Below are positions 1 through 9,845 of a stretch of 64,000 nucleotides of DNA, one piece after another. The notes under the pieces were generated by a model. The model was given only the letters and a program-made list of their open reading frames with translations, ran no database searches and was not told the DNA's origin. The stretch comes from Paenarthrobacter sp. A20. GTDB lineage: Bacteria > Actinomycetota > Actinomycetes > Actinomycetales > Micrococcaceae. The DNA lies in assembly GCF_024168825.1 (NCBI RefSeq), contig NZ_JALJWH010000001.1:124001-188000 (forward strand), read 5' to 3'. Numbering within the stretch: the stretch's first letter is position 1; each line of letters begins with the position of its first letter. The position numbers and the translations under genes were made by a program.

Positions 1-760
1 TCAGGCTCAGGACTCCGCCTTGTGGGTCCTGGATGGTAGCGAGGGAGCCCGTCTCGGGATGGTCTTCCGCTTCCACCAGGACCTCTCCCCCGGCAGCTGC
101 CGCGGCTTCCACCGCCTTGCGCAGGTCCGCGACAGCAAAGTAGATCTGCCAGCCGGGCTCGTCCCCTTCGCCGGCAGGAACGACGCCGGCCACCTCGTCA
201 CCGTTGACCATCAGCGTGCTGTAGCTGCCGCCGTCGTCCTGGGGATATTCAGTGACCTCGTGCGCGAAGAGCTCTTGGAAAAAGCCGACGGCGGCCTGTG
301 GCTCAGGCGTCAACAGTTCAGCCCACGCCAACGCACCGGGCTCGTTGAACAAGTGGCTCCCTCTATGCGTTCCAGCCTGCCAGATTCCAGTGGTTCCGCC
401 GCCAGGTGGTTCGATGAACGCCAGGACCCCAGTGTCCGCGACAGCCTCGGGGCCGAACTGGAGCTTCCCTCCAGCATGGACCGCGTCGTCAGCAATCTCT
501 TCAGTATCCGTAGCCGCGATGTACACGTTCCACTGGCCGTGCGTTCCGGCAGCTTCCTGCATGGGGTTCTGCGGGGCGATCACGGCCACCAGCTGATCCT
601 TTACGAAGGCCTGCGCGTAGCTTCGGCCATCCGGCGTGGGCAGGTCCTGGTAGCTCCAGCCGAACACGTGCTGATAGAAATCCTTGGCCGCAGCAACATC
701 CCTTGTCTGCAGGTCCGCCCAGCATGGCTCACCGCTGGCGTACCGCTTCCGTGACGTCAT
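1..760 (-). CDS. VOC family (glyoxalase-fold) protein, 3' end cut by window
   Basis: About 253 codons are visible, reading leftwards off the window edge. The ATG at 760 overlaps the stop of the next gene upstream (ATGA, 757-760), so the two are probably translationally coupled. The N-terminus reads EPCWADLQTRDVAAAKDFY followed by VFGW, the typical opening of a VOC module. A second module begins near residue 125 (NEPGALAWAELLTPEP). Two-module proteins of this type resemble the mycobacterial Cfp30B/27-kDa antigen group and usually run about 255-265 residues, so only a few codons should be missing. The catalytic role is not deducible: the fold serves lyases, dioxygenases and binding proteins. 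It is clearly related to its neighbour, suggesting tandem duplication. Confidence 0.85.
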   Translation of the reverse strand, partial: MTSRKRYASGEPCWADLQTRDVAAAKDFYQHVFGWSYQDLPTPDGRSYAQAFVKDQLVAVIAPQNPMQEAAGTHGQWNVYIAATDTEEIADDAVHAGGKLQFGPEAVADTGVLAFIEPPGGGTTGIWQAGTHRGSHLFNEPGALAWAELLTPEPQAAVGFFQELFAHEVTEYPQDDGGSYSTLMVNGDEVAGVVPAGEGDEPGWQIYFAVADLRKAVEAAAAAGGEVLVEAEDHPETGSLATIQDPQGGVLSL

Positions 761-1539
761 GCTGCGAGGCCAGACATGATGCTGAAGGCTGCACCCGCCG
801 GGTCCATGAGGACTGCCATGCGCCCCACCCCCGGAACGTCAAAAGCCGGTGCAATGACATGGCTGCCCAACTCAACTGCCTGCGCAACCGTGGCATCGAT
901 GTCCACCACGTTGAAATATGTCATCCAGAACGGCGACAACCCCTCGATGGGAAGCTTCAGCGCGCCCGCCACAGCCCTCCCGTCCACCAGCAGATTCGTG
1001 TATTCTTGCAGGTCCCCCGCAGGCGCCGTGTTGCTGGTGCAGCCAGTGACGGCCTCATAGAAAGCCACTGCCTTGGGGACGTCATTGGTCTGGAGTTCAT
1101 TCCAAACCATGGTGCCGGGCTCGTTGAACAGGCCCGATCCGGGGTGGTTGCCGGCCTCCCAGAACCCGATCTGGGCTCCGGTGGGATCTGTGGCGAAGAA
1201 CATACGCCCTGAGCCGTTGGGGACGGAGTCAGGAGGGAACACAAGGGCACCGCCCGCGGCCTCCACACGCCGGGCGGCCTCGTCAGCCGAATCAACTGCA
1301 AGGTAGTTTGCCCAGTACGAAGGCATTCCTTCTGGAGCATCTGGCAGCTGTTGCATCATGCCGGCGACGTATCGGCCCTTGAGCTTGGCCATGTAATAGG
1401 TCATGCCGTTCCCGGCGTCCATGGCGTCCAGCTCCCATCCGAAGAGGTCGCTGTAGAACTTCCTGGAAACGTCAATGTCGGTGGAGGAAAGGTCCACCCA
1501 ACATGGTGTCCCTTGCTTGTAGCTGTCGGCCTCCGGCAT
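757..1539 (-). CDS. VOC family (glyoxalase-fold) protein
   Basis: This 260-residue protein has two VOC modules. The first starts GTPCWVDLSSTDIDVSRKFY and includes FGWELD; the second starts near NEPGTMVWNELQTNDVPKAV. I chose the ATG at 1539 (MPEADSYKQ) because it has a well-placed AAAGGA ribosome site and matches the family N-terminus; a longer open frame exists upstream but has no such support. Its stop overlaps the start of the homologous gene at 760, so the two form an operon. Members of the group are soluble cytoplasmic proteins often annotated as glyoxalase or bleomycin-resistance-like; no substrate can be assigned. Confidence 0.88.
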   Translation of the reverse strand: MPEADSYKQGTPCWVDLSSTDIDVSRKFYSDLFGWELDAMDAGNGMTYYMAKLKGRYVAGMMQQLPDAPEGMPSYWANYLAVDSADEAARRVEAAGGALVFPPDSVPNGSGRMFFATDPTGAQIGFWEAGNHPGSGLFNEPGTMVWNELQTNDVPKAVAFYEAVTGCTSNTAPAGDLQEYTNLLVDGRAVAGALKLPIEGLSPFWMTYFNVVDIDATVAQAVELGSHVIAPAFDVPGVGRMAVLMDPAGAAFSIMSGLAA

Positions 1540-1577
1540 GGTGTTCCTTTCGATGCGCTCGAAACTCCAGCCTACGC

Positions 1578-1631
1578 AAAAAAGGGCCCTCAGGGTACGC
1601 CAATGAATGACGTGCCCTGAGGTCCCTTTTT
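1578..1631 (-). terminator. Rho-independent terminator after the DUF3073 gene
   Basis: Two 12-bp arms (1584-1595 and 1615-1626) pair with one mismatch and are flanked by an A run on the left and a T run on the right, so it could act in both directions. It lies downstream of the leftward DUF3073 gene and upstream of the VOC pair. Confidence 0.75.
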
Positions 1632-1723
1632 CAAAGATATACGGCATCCGAAAATGCGCGATGACCTTGAAGTACGATGGCGGTCCGCAACTCAGTGCCT
1701 ACGGCACCTGTTGGTTGCGACAG

Positions 1724-1948
1724 CTATCCGATTCGGCGGGTGTCAACCTCGTCGTCATCGTCTTCCGCGTACTTGTCCTCATAAGCCGAATAGTCCGGCT
1801 CCGGGGGATCTTCGGGGAAGTGGCTCTTTACACGACTGGACGGACCCGTGAGCTCCCGCTCAAGTGCCGAATAGTCAGTGTTCGGGGAGTAGTACTTAAT
1901 GTCCCGAGCCTGCTTGGTAGCTTTTGCCTTTTGACGGCCGCGCCCCAT
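1724..1948 (-). CDS. DUF3073 domain protein
   Basis: This 74-residue protein begins MGRGRQKAKATKQARDIKY, the hallmark of the actinobacterial DUF3073 family. A very basic N-terminus is followed by YSP and DYSALERELTG segments and an acidic tail (EDDDDE). The start at 1948 follows AAGGGGG and matches the family; an in-frame ATG further upstream is possible but not needed. Function is unknown. The basic head and acidic tail suggest a small nucleic-acid- or protein-binding factor, which is inference. It is monocistronic and ends at the terminator near 1600. Confidence 0.88.
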   Translation of the reverse strand: MGRGRQKAKATKQARDIKYYSPNTDYSALERELTGPSSRVKSHFPEDPPEPDYSAYEDKYAEDDDDEVDTRRIG

Positions 1949-2190
1949 GGCGTGACCCCCTTTTGTACTTGGACCGGAGGTGGTCACCTTGGCTATCGGT
2001 GAGGCCCCGGAATGTTTGGTCAATTTGTCGTATGTCTAGATTACATGCTTTCAGGGGTGCCTGCGCGCCACCTCAGCCCCGCGTCCGGGCCGACTCCTGC
2101 CAAATCCAAGCCCGAACACCTCCCAGGGACCCGAAAATTGGGTAGAGTCTGCCTCAATGCGGCGTCACAGCAGGAAGGCACACCCCGGAA

Positions 2191-3036
2191 ATGAGCCAGG
2201 ACAACACTCCGCCACGCGATGGTTCACCACGCGACAAGGACGATGATAAGACTCCACCCGCGCCCGAATCTCCACCGCTGGCAGCCGGTGAGCAACCGCC
2301 TGCAGCTCCGTGGGCGCCGCCTTCGGGCCTCCAACCGGACCCTGCTCCCGAGCTCGACCCTGACTTTGTGCCGGACCCCGCGGCCCAGCCCGATCCCGCC
2401 CTACCGCCCACCGAAGCGCAGGCGCCCTCTTATCCCAGCGCTTATCCAGGGCAAGAGGGCCAGCCACCCTACCCGGGCCAGCCGCCCTACCCGGACCAGG
2501 AGCTGCCCCCGGAAGCCCAAGGCGATCCAGTTAAGCGCCAGCGCCTGGTCATCGGCGGCATCGTGGTGGGCGTGCTGGTCCTTATTGGTGTTGTGATCTG
2601 GGTGCTGCTCAACCTGCTGGGAACCCGTCCCGAGGCCAATGTCACCACTCCGAGCGCCACGGCAACCCCGGGACCCCTCCCCCGGGATGCGAATTCCAAA
2701 GACTTCCAGGTGGGCGACTGCTTCGCCGACTTTGATCCCAATGCCAGCGAAGCACGGGCCGTCGCCTGCGATACCGAACACTCGGCCCAACTCATTGGAG
2801 TCCACGTGTACCCGGGCGACGATTCGTTCCCGGGAACCAATGCCCTGCGGGACAAGGGACGCGAGGTGTGCAAGGCCTCAGTGGCGAATCTCAACGCGGC
2901 AGCCGACAACTACGTGCTGCTTCAACAGAACGTCTACCCGAGCACCACAAGCTGGGATCGGGGCGACCGCCGCGTTGATTGCTTCATCGTGGTGGACTCA
3001 GGAAACTCCATCAAGGAAGACCTCCTTCAGAAGTAG
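2191..3036 (+). CDS. Septum-formation-domain membrane protein
   Basis: The 281-residue protein has a long Pro/Asp/Glu-rich, low-complexity cytoplasmic N-terminus (residues 1-108, with PYPGQ-type repeats). One transmembrane segment follows (about 115-137, VIGGIVVGVLVLIGVVIW), then an extracellular domain. That domain carries VGDCFADFD, VACDTEHSAQ and a late RRVDCF segment, a cysteine pattern typical of the actinobacterial septum formation domain. Topology is therefore N-in with the domain outside. A -10 box TAGAGT lies about 50 nt upstream. It converges on clpB with only 14 bp between stops. The precise role is unknown; the domain name comes from family annotation, not from anything visible here. 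Confidence 0.78.
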   Translation: MSQDNTPPRDGSPRDKDDDKTPPAPESPPLAAGEQPPAAPWAPPSGLQPDPAPELDPDFVPDPAAQPDPALPPTEAQAPSYPSAYPGQEGQPPYPGQPPYPDQELPPEAQGDPVKRQRLVIGGIVVGVLVLIGVVIWVLLNLLGTRPEANVTTPSATATPGPLPRDANSKDFQVGDCFADFDPNASEARAVACDTEHSAQLIGVHVYPGDDSFPGTNALRDKGREVCKASVANLNAAADNYVLLQQNVYPSTTSWDRGDRRVDCFIVVDSGNSIKEDLLQK

Positions 3037-3050
3037 TCCACCAACCATCG

Positions 3051-5708
3051 CTATTTCCTACGGACTGTGAGCCCGGCACCCACCGGTATACCGCCGTCGG
3101 GACCTGCCAGTGCTTCCAGGCCGTCAATGGTGAGCTCGTCCAGGTCAGCTGCGGTGTCCACCAGCACGGTGTCGCCATCGCTGATCTCGCCCGCAAGGAT
3201 CTCCTTGGCCAGGCGATCACCGATCTCACGCTGAACCAGCCTGCGCAGCGGCCGGGCGCCGTAGGCGGGGTCGAATCCGGACATGGCCAACCACGCCCGC
3301 GCCCCCTCGGTCACCTCAAGGCTCAGGCGACGATCCCGGAGCCGGTTGCTCAGCTCGGCCACGTGCAGCTCCACGATTCGCGCGAGTTCCTCCACGGACA
3401 ACGGATCGAAGAGCACGATCTCGTCCAGGCGGTTCAGGAACTCCGGCTTGAACGATGCCTGCACCACAGCCATCACAGCCTCACGCTTGGCTCTGGCATC
3501 CATTGTCGGGTCAACCAGGAACTGGCTTCCGGAGTTTGAGGTCAGCACCAGGATGGTGTTGCGGAAGTCCACGGTCCGGCCCTGGCCGTCGGTGAGCCGA
3601 CCGTCGTCGAGGACCTGCAGGAGGATATCGAAGACCTCCGGGTGCGCCTTCTCAACCTCGTCCAGCAACACCACGGAGTACGGCCTGCGGCGAACAGCCT
3701 CAGTCAGCTGGCCGCCCTCCTCATAGCCCACGTATCCCGGAGGGGCTCCCACCAGGCGGGCTACCGAGTGCTTCTCGCTGTACTCGGACATGTCGATCCG
3801 GATCATGGCGCGTTCGTCGTCAAAGAGGAAGTCAGCCAAGGCCTTGGCCAGTTCCGTCTTGCCAACGCCGGTGGGACCCAGGAACAGGAACGAACCTGTG
3901 GGGCGGTTGGGGTCGCTGATCCCGGCACGGGCACGACGCACAGCGTCGGACACGGCCTGGACAGCCTTTGACTGCCCGATCAAGCGCTTGCCCAGCTCTT
4001 CCTCCATGTGGAGGAGTTTCTGGGATTCGCCTTGCAGCATTCGCCCGGCAGGGATACCCGTCCACGCGGAGATGACCTCGGCGATGTCATCGGCAGTCAC
4101 GTCCTCAGCCACCATGAGCTCGGGCTTCGAATCACTCCGTGCCGATTCCTCCTCAGCGGCGGCGCTCAGTTCCCGTTCCAGGGCGGGCAGCTCGCCATAG
4201 AGGATCCGCGACGCCGATTCGAGGTCGCCTTCGCGCTGGGCCTTGTCCGCAACCGAACGCAGTTCGTCGATCTTGGCCTTGAGGTCACCGACGCGGTTGA
4301 GGCCGGCTTTCTCAGCCTCCCAGCGCGCGTTCAAGGCACTGAGTTCCTCGTTCTTGTCGGCTTTATCCGCGCGCAGGGCAGCCAGGCGTTCCACCGACGC
4401 TGGATCGGTCTCGCCCTGCAGGGCCAGCTCTTCCATGGTCAAACGGTCGACGGCGCGGCGGAGCTGGTCGATCTCCTCCGGCGCGGAGTCGATCTCCATG
4501 CGGAGCCGGGACGCTGCCTCGTCCACGAGGTCGATGGCCTTGTCCGGCAGCTGGCGGCCGGAGATGTAGCGGTTGGATAGAGTCGCCGCAGCCACAAGGG
4601 CGGAGTCAGCGATGGCCACCTTGTGGTGGGCCTCGTAACGCTCCTTCAAGCCACGAAGAATACCGATGGTGTCCTCGACGCTGGGTTCACCGACGTAGAC
4701 CTGCTGGAACCGGCGCTCCAAGGCAGGGTCCTTCTCGATGTTCTCGCGGTATTCGTCCAGCGTGGTGGCACCGATGAGGCGGAGCTCGCCACGTGCCAGC
4801 ATGGGCTTGAGCATGTTGCCGGCATCCATGGCGCTGTCCCCCGTGGCCCCCGCACCAACTACCGTGTGGATTTCGTCAATGAACGTGACGATCTGGCCGT
4901 TGGAGTTCTTGATTTCCTCCAGCACGGCCTTCAGGCGTTCTTCGAACTCGCCGCGGTACTTGGCGCCGGCCACCATGGAGGCGAGGTCCAGCGCAATGAG
5001 CGTCTTGCCCCGGAGGCTCTCCGGGACATCGCCGGCGACCATGCGCTGGGCGAGTCCTTCCACCACGGCGGTCTTGCCGACGCCGGGCTCGCCAATCAGC
5101 ACAGGGTTGTTCTTGGTGCGGCGGCTCAGGACCTGGACCACGCGCCGGATCTCGCTGTCACGGCCAATGACCGGGTCCAGCTTGCCGGATCGGGCCACTG
5201 CAGTGAGGTCCGTACCGAACTTCTCCAAGGCCTGGAAGGTGTTTTCCGGATCCGGAGAGTTGACGTTCCGGTCGCCCCGGACACCCGGCAGGGCGGCGAG
5301 CAGCGCTTCATGGGAGGCACCGGCGTCGCGCATTAACTTGCCAACGGCGTCGCTTCCGGCCGAGAGGCCCAACAACAGGTGCTCGGTGGACACGAAGGAA
5401 TCGCCGAGCTTGTCGGCTTCGTTCTGGGCGGCCTGGATGGCCTGCATGGACTGGCGCGAGAGCTGTGCCTGCTGGACAGAACTCCCCGAGGAAGAAGGCA
5501 GCGCTTTGATGGCCGAACTTGCCTGCACGCTCACGGCGTCCGGATCCGCACCGGTGGCACGCAGCAGGGCCACGGCCACGCCATCACGCTGGTCCATGAG
5601 GGCCTTCAAGAGGTGTGCCGGTTCAAGCTGCGGGTTACCGGCAGTTGAGGCGTTCATGGCGGCCGCAGAAAGGGCCTCCTGGCTTTTGGTGGTGAATTTG
5701 ACGTCCAA
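3051..5708 (-). CDS. clpB: ATP-dependent chaperone ClpB
   Basis: This is the 885-residue Hsp100 disaggregase, which works with DnaK to rescue aggregated proteins in the cytoplasm. The order is Clp-N repeats ([20 protein letters not shown]), first AAA+ module with Walker A GEPGVGKT near residue 208, an M-domain coiled coil (about 410-530), then the second AAA+ module with GPTGVGKT near 612 and [16 protein letters not shown] start it at a TTG (5708) because GAAAGGGAG sits 5 nt upstream and the family begins exactly at DVKFTTKSQ; the longer upstream frame runs through the HAIR operator and is not coding. A HAIR box at 5744-5772 implies HspR control and heat-shock induction. Confidence 0.97.
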   Translation of the reverse strand: MDVKFTTKSQEALSAAAMNASTAGNPQLEPAHLLKALMDQRDGVAVALLRATGADPDAVSVQASSAIKALPSSSGSSVQQAQLSRQSMQAIQAAQNEADKLGDSFVSTEHLLLGLSAGSDAVGKLMRDAGASHEALLAALPGVRGDRNVNSPDPENTFQALEKFGTDLTAVARSGKLDPVIGRDSEIRRVVQVLSRRTKNNPVLIGEPGVGKTAVVEGLAQRMVAGDVPESLRGKTLIALDLASMVAGAKYRGEFEERLKAVLEEIKNSNGQIVTFIDEIHTVVGAGATGDSAMDAGNMLKPMLARGELRLIGATTLDEYRENIEKDPALERRFQQVYVGEPSVEDTIGILRGLKERYEAHHKVAIADSALVAAATLSNRYISGRQLPDKAIDLVDEAASRLRMEIDSAPEEIDQLRRAVDRLTMEELALQGETDPASVERLAALRADKADKNEELSALNARWEAEKAGLNRVGDLKAKIDELRSVADKAQREGDLESASRILYGELPALERELSAAAEEESARSDSKPELMVAEDVTADDIAEVISAWTGIPAGRMLQGESQKLLHMEEELGKRLIGQSKAVQAVSDAVRRARAGISDPNRPTGSFLFLGPTGVGKTELAKALADFLFDDERAMIRIDMSEYSEKHSVARLVGAPPGYVGYEEGGQLTEAVRRRPYSVVLLDEVEKAHPEVFDILLQVLDDGRLTDGQGRTVDFRNTILVLTSNSGSQFLVDPTMDARAKREAVMAVVQASFKPEFLNRLDEIVLFDPLSVEELARIVELHVAELSNRLRDRRLSLEVTEGARAWLAMSGFDPAYGARPLRRLVQREIGDRLAKEILAGEISDGDTVLVDTAADLDELTIDGLEALAGPDGGIPVGAGLTVRRK

Positions 5709-5743
5709 AGAGTGCTCCCTTTCTGGAGTTGAACCAATACTTT

Positions 5744-5772
5744 CAAAGTTGAGTCTACTACGCTCAACTTTG
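5744..5772 (-). promoter_or_regulatory. HAIR box (HspR operator) upstream of clpB
   Basis: Two perfect 10-bp arms, CAAAGTTGAG (5744-5753) and CTCAACTTTG (5763-5772), are separated by 9 bp. The core TTGAGT-N7-GCTCAA matches the HAIR consensus CTTGAGT-N7-ACTCAAG recognised by HspR. It sits about 35-65 bp before the clpB start. Confidence 0.85.
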
Positions 5773-5846
5773 ATTTTTGGCCCACTGTGTTCCATGTTTG
5801 CCCACGGCGAAACAGGTGTCCAGAGCCACCGGCTTGGCAAGCAGCT

Positions 5847-5858
5847 TAGGCTGGGGGC
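5847..5858 (+). promoter_or_regulatory. Probable leaderless -10 box of the PPOX gene
   Basis: TAGGCT (5847-5852) lies 6 nt before the ATG at 5859 and there is no Shine-Dalgarno site other than a G run. This geometry predicts transcription starting at or next to the start codon. Confidence 0.5.
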
Positions 5859-6476
5859 ATGGACGCCATTTCAAGTGCTGACGAACTCGAAGAATTGATC
5901 GGACTGCCGCTTGAACGCGTGCGCCGGAAGGTGCGAACAGCGCTCAGCGATTTCGACAGGCAATGGCTGGCCGCCAGCCCCTTCTGCGTGATCTCGACGA
6001 CGGACGCACAGGGGCGCGTTGACGCCTCACCCAAAGGCGACCCCGCTGGATTTATCCTCGTCCTGGACCAGCACACTATTGCCATCCCGGAACGGCCGGG
6101 CAACAAGCTCGCCTTCGGCTTCCACAACATCCTGGAGAACCCGAACGTCGGCATTCTCTCCGTGGTCCCGGGCCGCACGGATACCCTGCGGATCAACGGG
6201 ACCGCGCAAATTGTCCGCGACGCCGACTTCTTCGACCTGATGGTGGTCAAAGGCCACCGGCCGCGCGCCGCCGTCGTGGTCTCAGTGGAGGAAGTGTTCA
6301 CGCACTGCGGCAAGGCCTTCATGCGAAGCGGACTCTGGCAACCCGAGACCTGGGAGACCGGCGACCTGCCGAGCATCGCGGTGCTTTCACAGGCCTACAC
6401 GCAACCGGAAACTCCGCTGGAAGAGCTGGAGACCTATTACGGACCGTCCTACGCGGAGAAGATGTATCGGGAGTAG
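5859..6476 (+). CDS. PPOX-type flavoprotein (MSMEG_1061-like)
   Basis: This 205-residue protein belongs to the pyridoxamine 5'-phosphate oxidase-like split-barrel flavoproteins. Diagnostic segments are [40 protein letters not shown] and [10 protein letters not shown], followed by [12 protein letters not shown]. In the MSMEG_1061 group such proteins bind FMN or F420 and reduce or oxidise small molecules; the substrate here cannot be read from sequence. The start follows a -10 box by 6 nt, so the mRNA is probably leaderless. It ends 6 bp before the convergent modC stop. Confidence 0.85.
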   Translation: MDAISSADELEELIGLPLERVRRKVRTALSDFDRQWLAASPFCVISTTDAQGRVDASPKGDPAGFILVLDQHTIAIPERPGNKLAFGFHNILENPNVGILSVVPGRTDTLRINGTAQIVRDADFFDLMVVKGHRPRAAVVVSVEEVFTHCGKAFMRSGLWQPETWETGDLPSIAVLSQAYTQPETPLEELETYYGPSYAEKMYRE

Positions 6477-6482
6477 ACAGGC

Positions 6483-7553
6483 TCAGGCCGGATAGACCGC
6501 AACCAGCGCAGACTTGACCACAAACCGCACGTCCATGCCCGGGACAAGTCCAAGGTCGGCGGACGCCGCGGGGGTGATGTCGGCGGACAATGCTTGGGCC
6601 GGACCGCCCGCGGCGCGGACCCGGATCTGGTCCCCATGCGGCTCAAGGTCCGTGATGGTGACGGCAAACGAATTGCGGGGGCTTCCGTGCACCTCGCCAA
6701 GGAAGACGGAAACGCTCGACGGCGGGAACGCCGCCACGCCTGCCTGTCCGGGCAGGGGTGACCAGCCCGGATCATGCTGGCCGGCGAAAACCCGGCCATC
6801 CGGCGTCGTGATTCCCTCCTCGGTGATGGTGCCGGTGACGAGGTTCAGGCCCGCCAAACCAGCTGCGAAATGGCTCCTGGGCCGTTCAAGGACCTGACGG
6901 GTGGGGCCTTCCTCTGCGATCCGGCCCTTTTCCACCACGATGACACGGTCGGCCAGCATGTAGGCGTCCAGGACATCGTGGGTGACGATGATGGCCTTCC
7001 GATCCTTCAAAACGCGTTTGAGCACGCGGCGAAGCAACGGTGCCGCATGGATATCGAGGGCGGCCATGGGCTCATCGAGAAGGAGGAGCTCGGGCTCGGC
7101 GGCCAAAGCGCGGGCCACTGCCACACGTTGGGCCTGCCCGCCGGATAGTTGCGAGGGCTTTCGGTTGGCCAGGGGCAGGGCGTCCACTTCGGCAAGCCAG
7201 TGCTGCGCGGTTTCCCGTGCCGCCACTTTGGAAGCTCCGGCACTCCGCGGACCGAACGCCACGTTGTCCAGGGCGTTCAGGTGCGGAAACAGCAGCGCCT
7301 CCTGGGCCAGCAGCGCAGTCCCGCGGAGGTGGGGCGGGCTCCAATGGCGAGTACCGGCGTCGAGGTTGAACAGCTGTTTGTCTGCGATCCGTGCCGAACC
7401 GGAATCCGGTCGCAACAGCCCGGAAATCACACCCAGCAAAGTGGATTTGCCCGCACCGTTGGGACCGAGGATGGCCACAGTTTCGCCGTCGGCGAGGCTG
7501 AGTGACATGTCGAAGTCCCTGGCGCGGAGGCTGGCTTGCAGTTCGAAGCTCAT
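6483..7553 (-). CDS. modC: Molybdate ABC transporter ATPase ModC
   Basis: This 356-residue ATPase powers molybdate import with ModA and ModB at the inner face of the membrane. Walker [10 protein letters not shown] is at residues 30-38, the signature [15 protein letters not shown] at about 131-145, and Walker [13 protein letters not shown] follows. The C-terminal third carries a TOBE-type oxyanion-binding domain, typical of ModC. It overlaps the modB stop by 4 nt (7550-7553), so it is the last gene of the regulator-modA-modB-modC operon. The stop lies against the convergent PPOX gene with no room for a long terminator. Confidence 0.95.
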   Translation of the reverse strand: MSFELQASLRARDFDMSLSLADGETVAILGPNGAGKSTLLGVISGLLRPDSGSARIADKQLFNLDAGTRHWSPPHLRGTALLAQEALLFPHLNALDNVAFGPRSAGASKVAARETAQHWLAEVDALPLANRKPSQLSGGQAQRVAVARALAAEPELLLLDEPMAALDIHAAPLLRRVLKRVLKDRKAIIVTHDVLDAYMLADRVIVVEKGRIAEEGPTRQVLERPRSHFAAGLAGLNLVTGTITEEGITTPDGRVFAGQHDPGWSPLPGQAGVAAFPPSSVSVFLGEVHGSPRNSFAVTITDLEPHGDQIRVRAAGGPAQALSADITPAASADLGLVPGMDVRFVVKSALVAVYPA

Positions 7554-8362
7554 GCTGGGACCTCCGAAGGTGTGCTGCTGCGCCGGCGTCCATAACTGAG
7601 CCCCACCACAGCCACCGCGACAGCCACCAGGACCAGGGACAGCGCGACGGCAGCGTCGGCGTCGGTCTCCCGTTGAAGATAAATCTCCAGCGGCAGCGTG
7701 CGCGTCACCCCTTCAAGGCTTCCGGCAAACGTCAGCGTCGCGCCGAACTCCCCCAGGCTGCGCGCGAACGACAACACGGCTCCCGACGCCAGCCCCGGCA
7801 GGACCAGCGGAAGCGTGACACGGCGCAGGACCGTGGTGGGTCGGGCCCCGAGTGTCGCCGCGACGGCCTCATATTTGTTTCCAGCTGATCGCAGGGCACC
7901 CTCCAAGCTGACCACCAGGAAGGGCAAGGCTACGAACGTTTGGGCCAACACCACCGCGGTGGTGGAAAACGCAATCTGGATGCCCGCTACCTCCAGGGAC
8001 TTCCCCAGGAGGCCCTGCCGCCCAAACGTGTACAGGAGCGCGATGCCGCCGACGACGGGTGGCAGCACCAGCGGCAAGAGGACGAAGGCCCTCAGGAGCC
8101 GCTGGCCCCGGAACTCGCCCCGGGCCAGCACCAACGCCAATGGAACTCCCAGCACGACGCACAGCAGAGTACTGGCGGCCGAGGTTCGCAAGCTCAATCC
8201 CAGGGCGGCCAGCGAGGATTCGGACGTGACGAGCGGGATGAACTGCGGCCAGTTCACCTTGGCGAGCATTGCCGCCAACGGGAGGACAACCAGGAGTCCA
8301 CCCACGGCTGCAATGGCGTAGATCCAACGCGGGATGCCTTGATAGCCGGTGGTGCTCTTCAT
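7550..8362 (-). CDS. modB: Molybdate ABC transporter permease ModB
   Basis: A 270-residue integral membrane protein with about six hydrophobic segments. It has the binding-protein-dependent transport signature around [20 protein letters not shown], the EAA loop that contacts ModC, and a [11 protein letters not shown] segment typical of ModB. It forms the channel of the molybdate importer. The stop overlaps modC by 4 nt, while 38 bp separate it from modA upstream. The call is strong because of the gene order and the flanking ModA and ModC. Confidence 0.94.
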   Translation of the reverse strand: MKSTTGYQGIPRWIYAIAAVGGLLVVLPLAAMLAKVNWPQFIPLVTSESSLAALGLSLRTSAASTLLCVVLGVPLALVLARGEFRGQRLLRAFVLLPLVLPPVVGGIALLYTFGRQGLLGKSLEVAGIQIAFSTTAVVLAQTFVALPFLVVSLEGALRSAGNKYEAVAATLGARPTTVLRRVTLPLVLPGLASGAVLSFARSLGEFGATLTFAGSLEGVTRTLPLEIYLQRETDADAAVALSLVLVAVAVAVVGLSYGRRRSSTPSEVPA

Positions 8363-8400
8363 GTTCCCCTTACAGCTGTGCGTTCAGTGGCAAAGCCAGG

Positions 8401-9207
8401 CTACGGTGCGCCAAATCCGGCGTCGCCCAGAACCTTCTTGCCTGCTTCACTGGTGACCGCGGCGATGAAGGCCGCTGCCAGTTCCTTGTTCTGGCTGGAG
8501 CTTACCGTGGCGATCGGATACGTATTGACGGCCTTGTCCGACTCCGGGAAGGGCACACCCTTGACCTTGTCGCCGGCCCCCTTGATGTCCGTGACGTAGA
8601 CCAGACCGGCATCGGCCTCGCCCGAGGTGACTTTGCCGAGGACATCGGTCACCGAAGATTCCTCACTGACGGGGGTCAGCGTGATGCCGCTGGCCTTCGC
8701 AACCGTGTCTGTTGCCGCGCCGCAAGGAACCTGGCTGGCGCAGGTGACGACTTTAACGCCGGGCTTGGCGAGGTCTGCGAAGGAAGAGATCGACGCCGGG
8801 TTGCTGGGCGGGACTGCGATCTCCAGGACGTTGGTGGCGAAGTTCGTAGCGGCACCGTCCAGCAGTTTGGCGTCGGCCAGCTTTGTCATGTTCTTGGTGT
8901 CGGCGGAAGCGAAGATGTCGGCAGGAGCGCCCTGGCTGATCTGCGTGACCAGGTCGGAGGAGCCGGCAAAGCTCAGGGTTACCTTGGTGCCGGGGTTCCT
9001 GGCTTCGAAGTCCTTGGCCAGTTGAGTAAAGGTTGACTTGAGGGAGGCTGCCGCAAAGACGGTCACTGTTCCGCTCAACTGGGACGTGCTGCCGGTGCTC
9101 GATGGTGTTGCGGCGGGTGCCGTGGTGCCGCAGGCCGCGAGCGCGCTGGCCAACCCGACCGCAACCGATATGGCCAGAATGCTCTTCTTCAGGTGGAGGG
9201 TCCTCAT
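8401..9207 (-). CDS. modA: Molybdate-binding lipoprotein ModA
   Basis: A 268-residue solute-binding protein that captures molybdate outside the cell. It begins with a lipoprotein signal peptide whose lipobox LAAC places the lipidated Cys at residue 26, followed by a Ser/Thr/Ala linker. The mature part starts GTVTVFAAASLKSTFTQLAKDFE and includes FAGSSDLVTQISQGAPADIFA, classic ModA motifs for oxyanion binding. The ATG at 9207 overlaps the stop of the upstream HTH-TOBE gene (ATGA), so expression is coupled to that regulator. Confidence 0.95.
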   Translation of the reverse strand: MRTLHLKKSILAISVAVGLASALAACGTTAPAATPSSTGSTSQLSGTVTVFAAASLKSTFTQLAKDFEARNPGTKVTLSFAGSSDLVTQISQGAPADIFASADTKNMTKLADAKLLDGAATNFATNVLEIAVPPSNPASISSFADLAKPGVKVVTCASQVPCGAATDTVAKASGITLTPVSEESSVTDVLGKVTSGEADAGLVYVTDIKGAGDKVKGVPFPESDKAVNTYPIATVSSSQNKELAAAFIAAVTSEAGKKVLGDAGFGAP

Positions 9208-9614
9208 ATGATGCTCTTTCCCTGCGGAGTTTCGATAATGACGGTGGTGGCCTTAACCACGGCGGTGGCGACTGAACCGAGTTCCAGCCCGAGTTCCCGG
9301 ACGGCTTCGCTGCTCATGAGGGACACCACCCGGAACGGACCACACTGCAGCTCTACTTGGGCCATGACCTTGTCCGCGGTGATTCCTGTGACCAGGCCGA
9401 CGAAACGGTTCCGCGCCGAACTTCCCGACCGCGAGGGGTCGTCAGGGAGGTGGGACTGGTCGCGGGCAAGCGTGGCGAGTTCCAATCCGTCCACGGCGAG
9501 GCGTCCAGCTGGGTCCTTCTGGGCGGTCAGCGTTCCGTTTTCCGTCCAACGCCTCACGGTGTCGTCGCTGACACCTAGGAAGCGGGCGGCTTCGGAAATT
9601 CGTATTTGCGGCAT
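9204..9614 (-). CDS. HTH-TOBE transcriptional regulator of molybdate uptake
   Basis: A 136-residue protein with an N-terminal excisionase/MerR-like helix-turn-helix (IRISEAARFLGVSDDTVRRW, residues 4-23) and a C-terminal molybdopterin-binding-like TOBE domain (RNRFVGLVTGITADKVMAQV onward). This is the domain set expected of a one-component molybdate sensor. It is first in the operon with modABC and overlaps modA by 4 nt, so it probably autoregulates the cluster. I start at MPQIRISEAAR (9614): a TACACT -10 box lies 6 nt upstream, which fits a leaderless transcript; the longer frame has no ribosome site. Confidence 0.85.
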   Translation of the reverse strand: MPQIRISEAARFLGVSDDTVRRWTENGTLTAQKDPAGRLAVDGLELATLARDQSHLPDDPSRSGSSARNRFVGLVTGITADKVMAQVELQCGPFRVVSLMSSEAVRELGLELGSVATAVVKATTVIIETPQGKSII

Positions 9615-9626
9615 GGAATGAGTGTA
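9615..9626 (-). promoter_or_regulatory. Probable leaderless -10 box of the mod operon
   Basis: TACACT on the minus strand (9626-9621) sits 6 nt before the ATG at 9614. The preceding region (to about 9690) holds repeated GTTTG/GTTCCG-like words that could be the regulator's own binding sites; this is inference. Confidence 0.5.
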
Positions 9627-9845
9627 GTTCCGTGTTTGCGGTTCTGATGCCTTGTTTGTTCCGCATACGAAATATGACTTGATGCCCGGATTCAAGTTAT
9701 TGCGCCCCGTCGCACCGGTCAGCATGGGTGCGTCAGGCGCGAACGGCGCGGCCGCCGTCGTACTTCTTTGCGCTACCCATGGTTCACAGGGACCCGCCGC
9801 CGTACCCTGTTCTGGGGGAGAGTTTCACATTCAAAGGAACGTCCC

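Noticed and set aside
4738..5898. Open frame of about 385 codons opposite clpB
   Set aside because: Ser/Arg-rich shadow frame of a highly conserved chaperone gene.
9768..9845. Longer N-terminus for the FAD oxidase
   Set aside because: The upstream in-frame ATG has no ribosome site, and the extra residues do not resemble the family; a good AAAGGA supports 9846.
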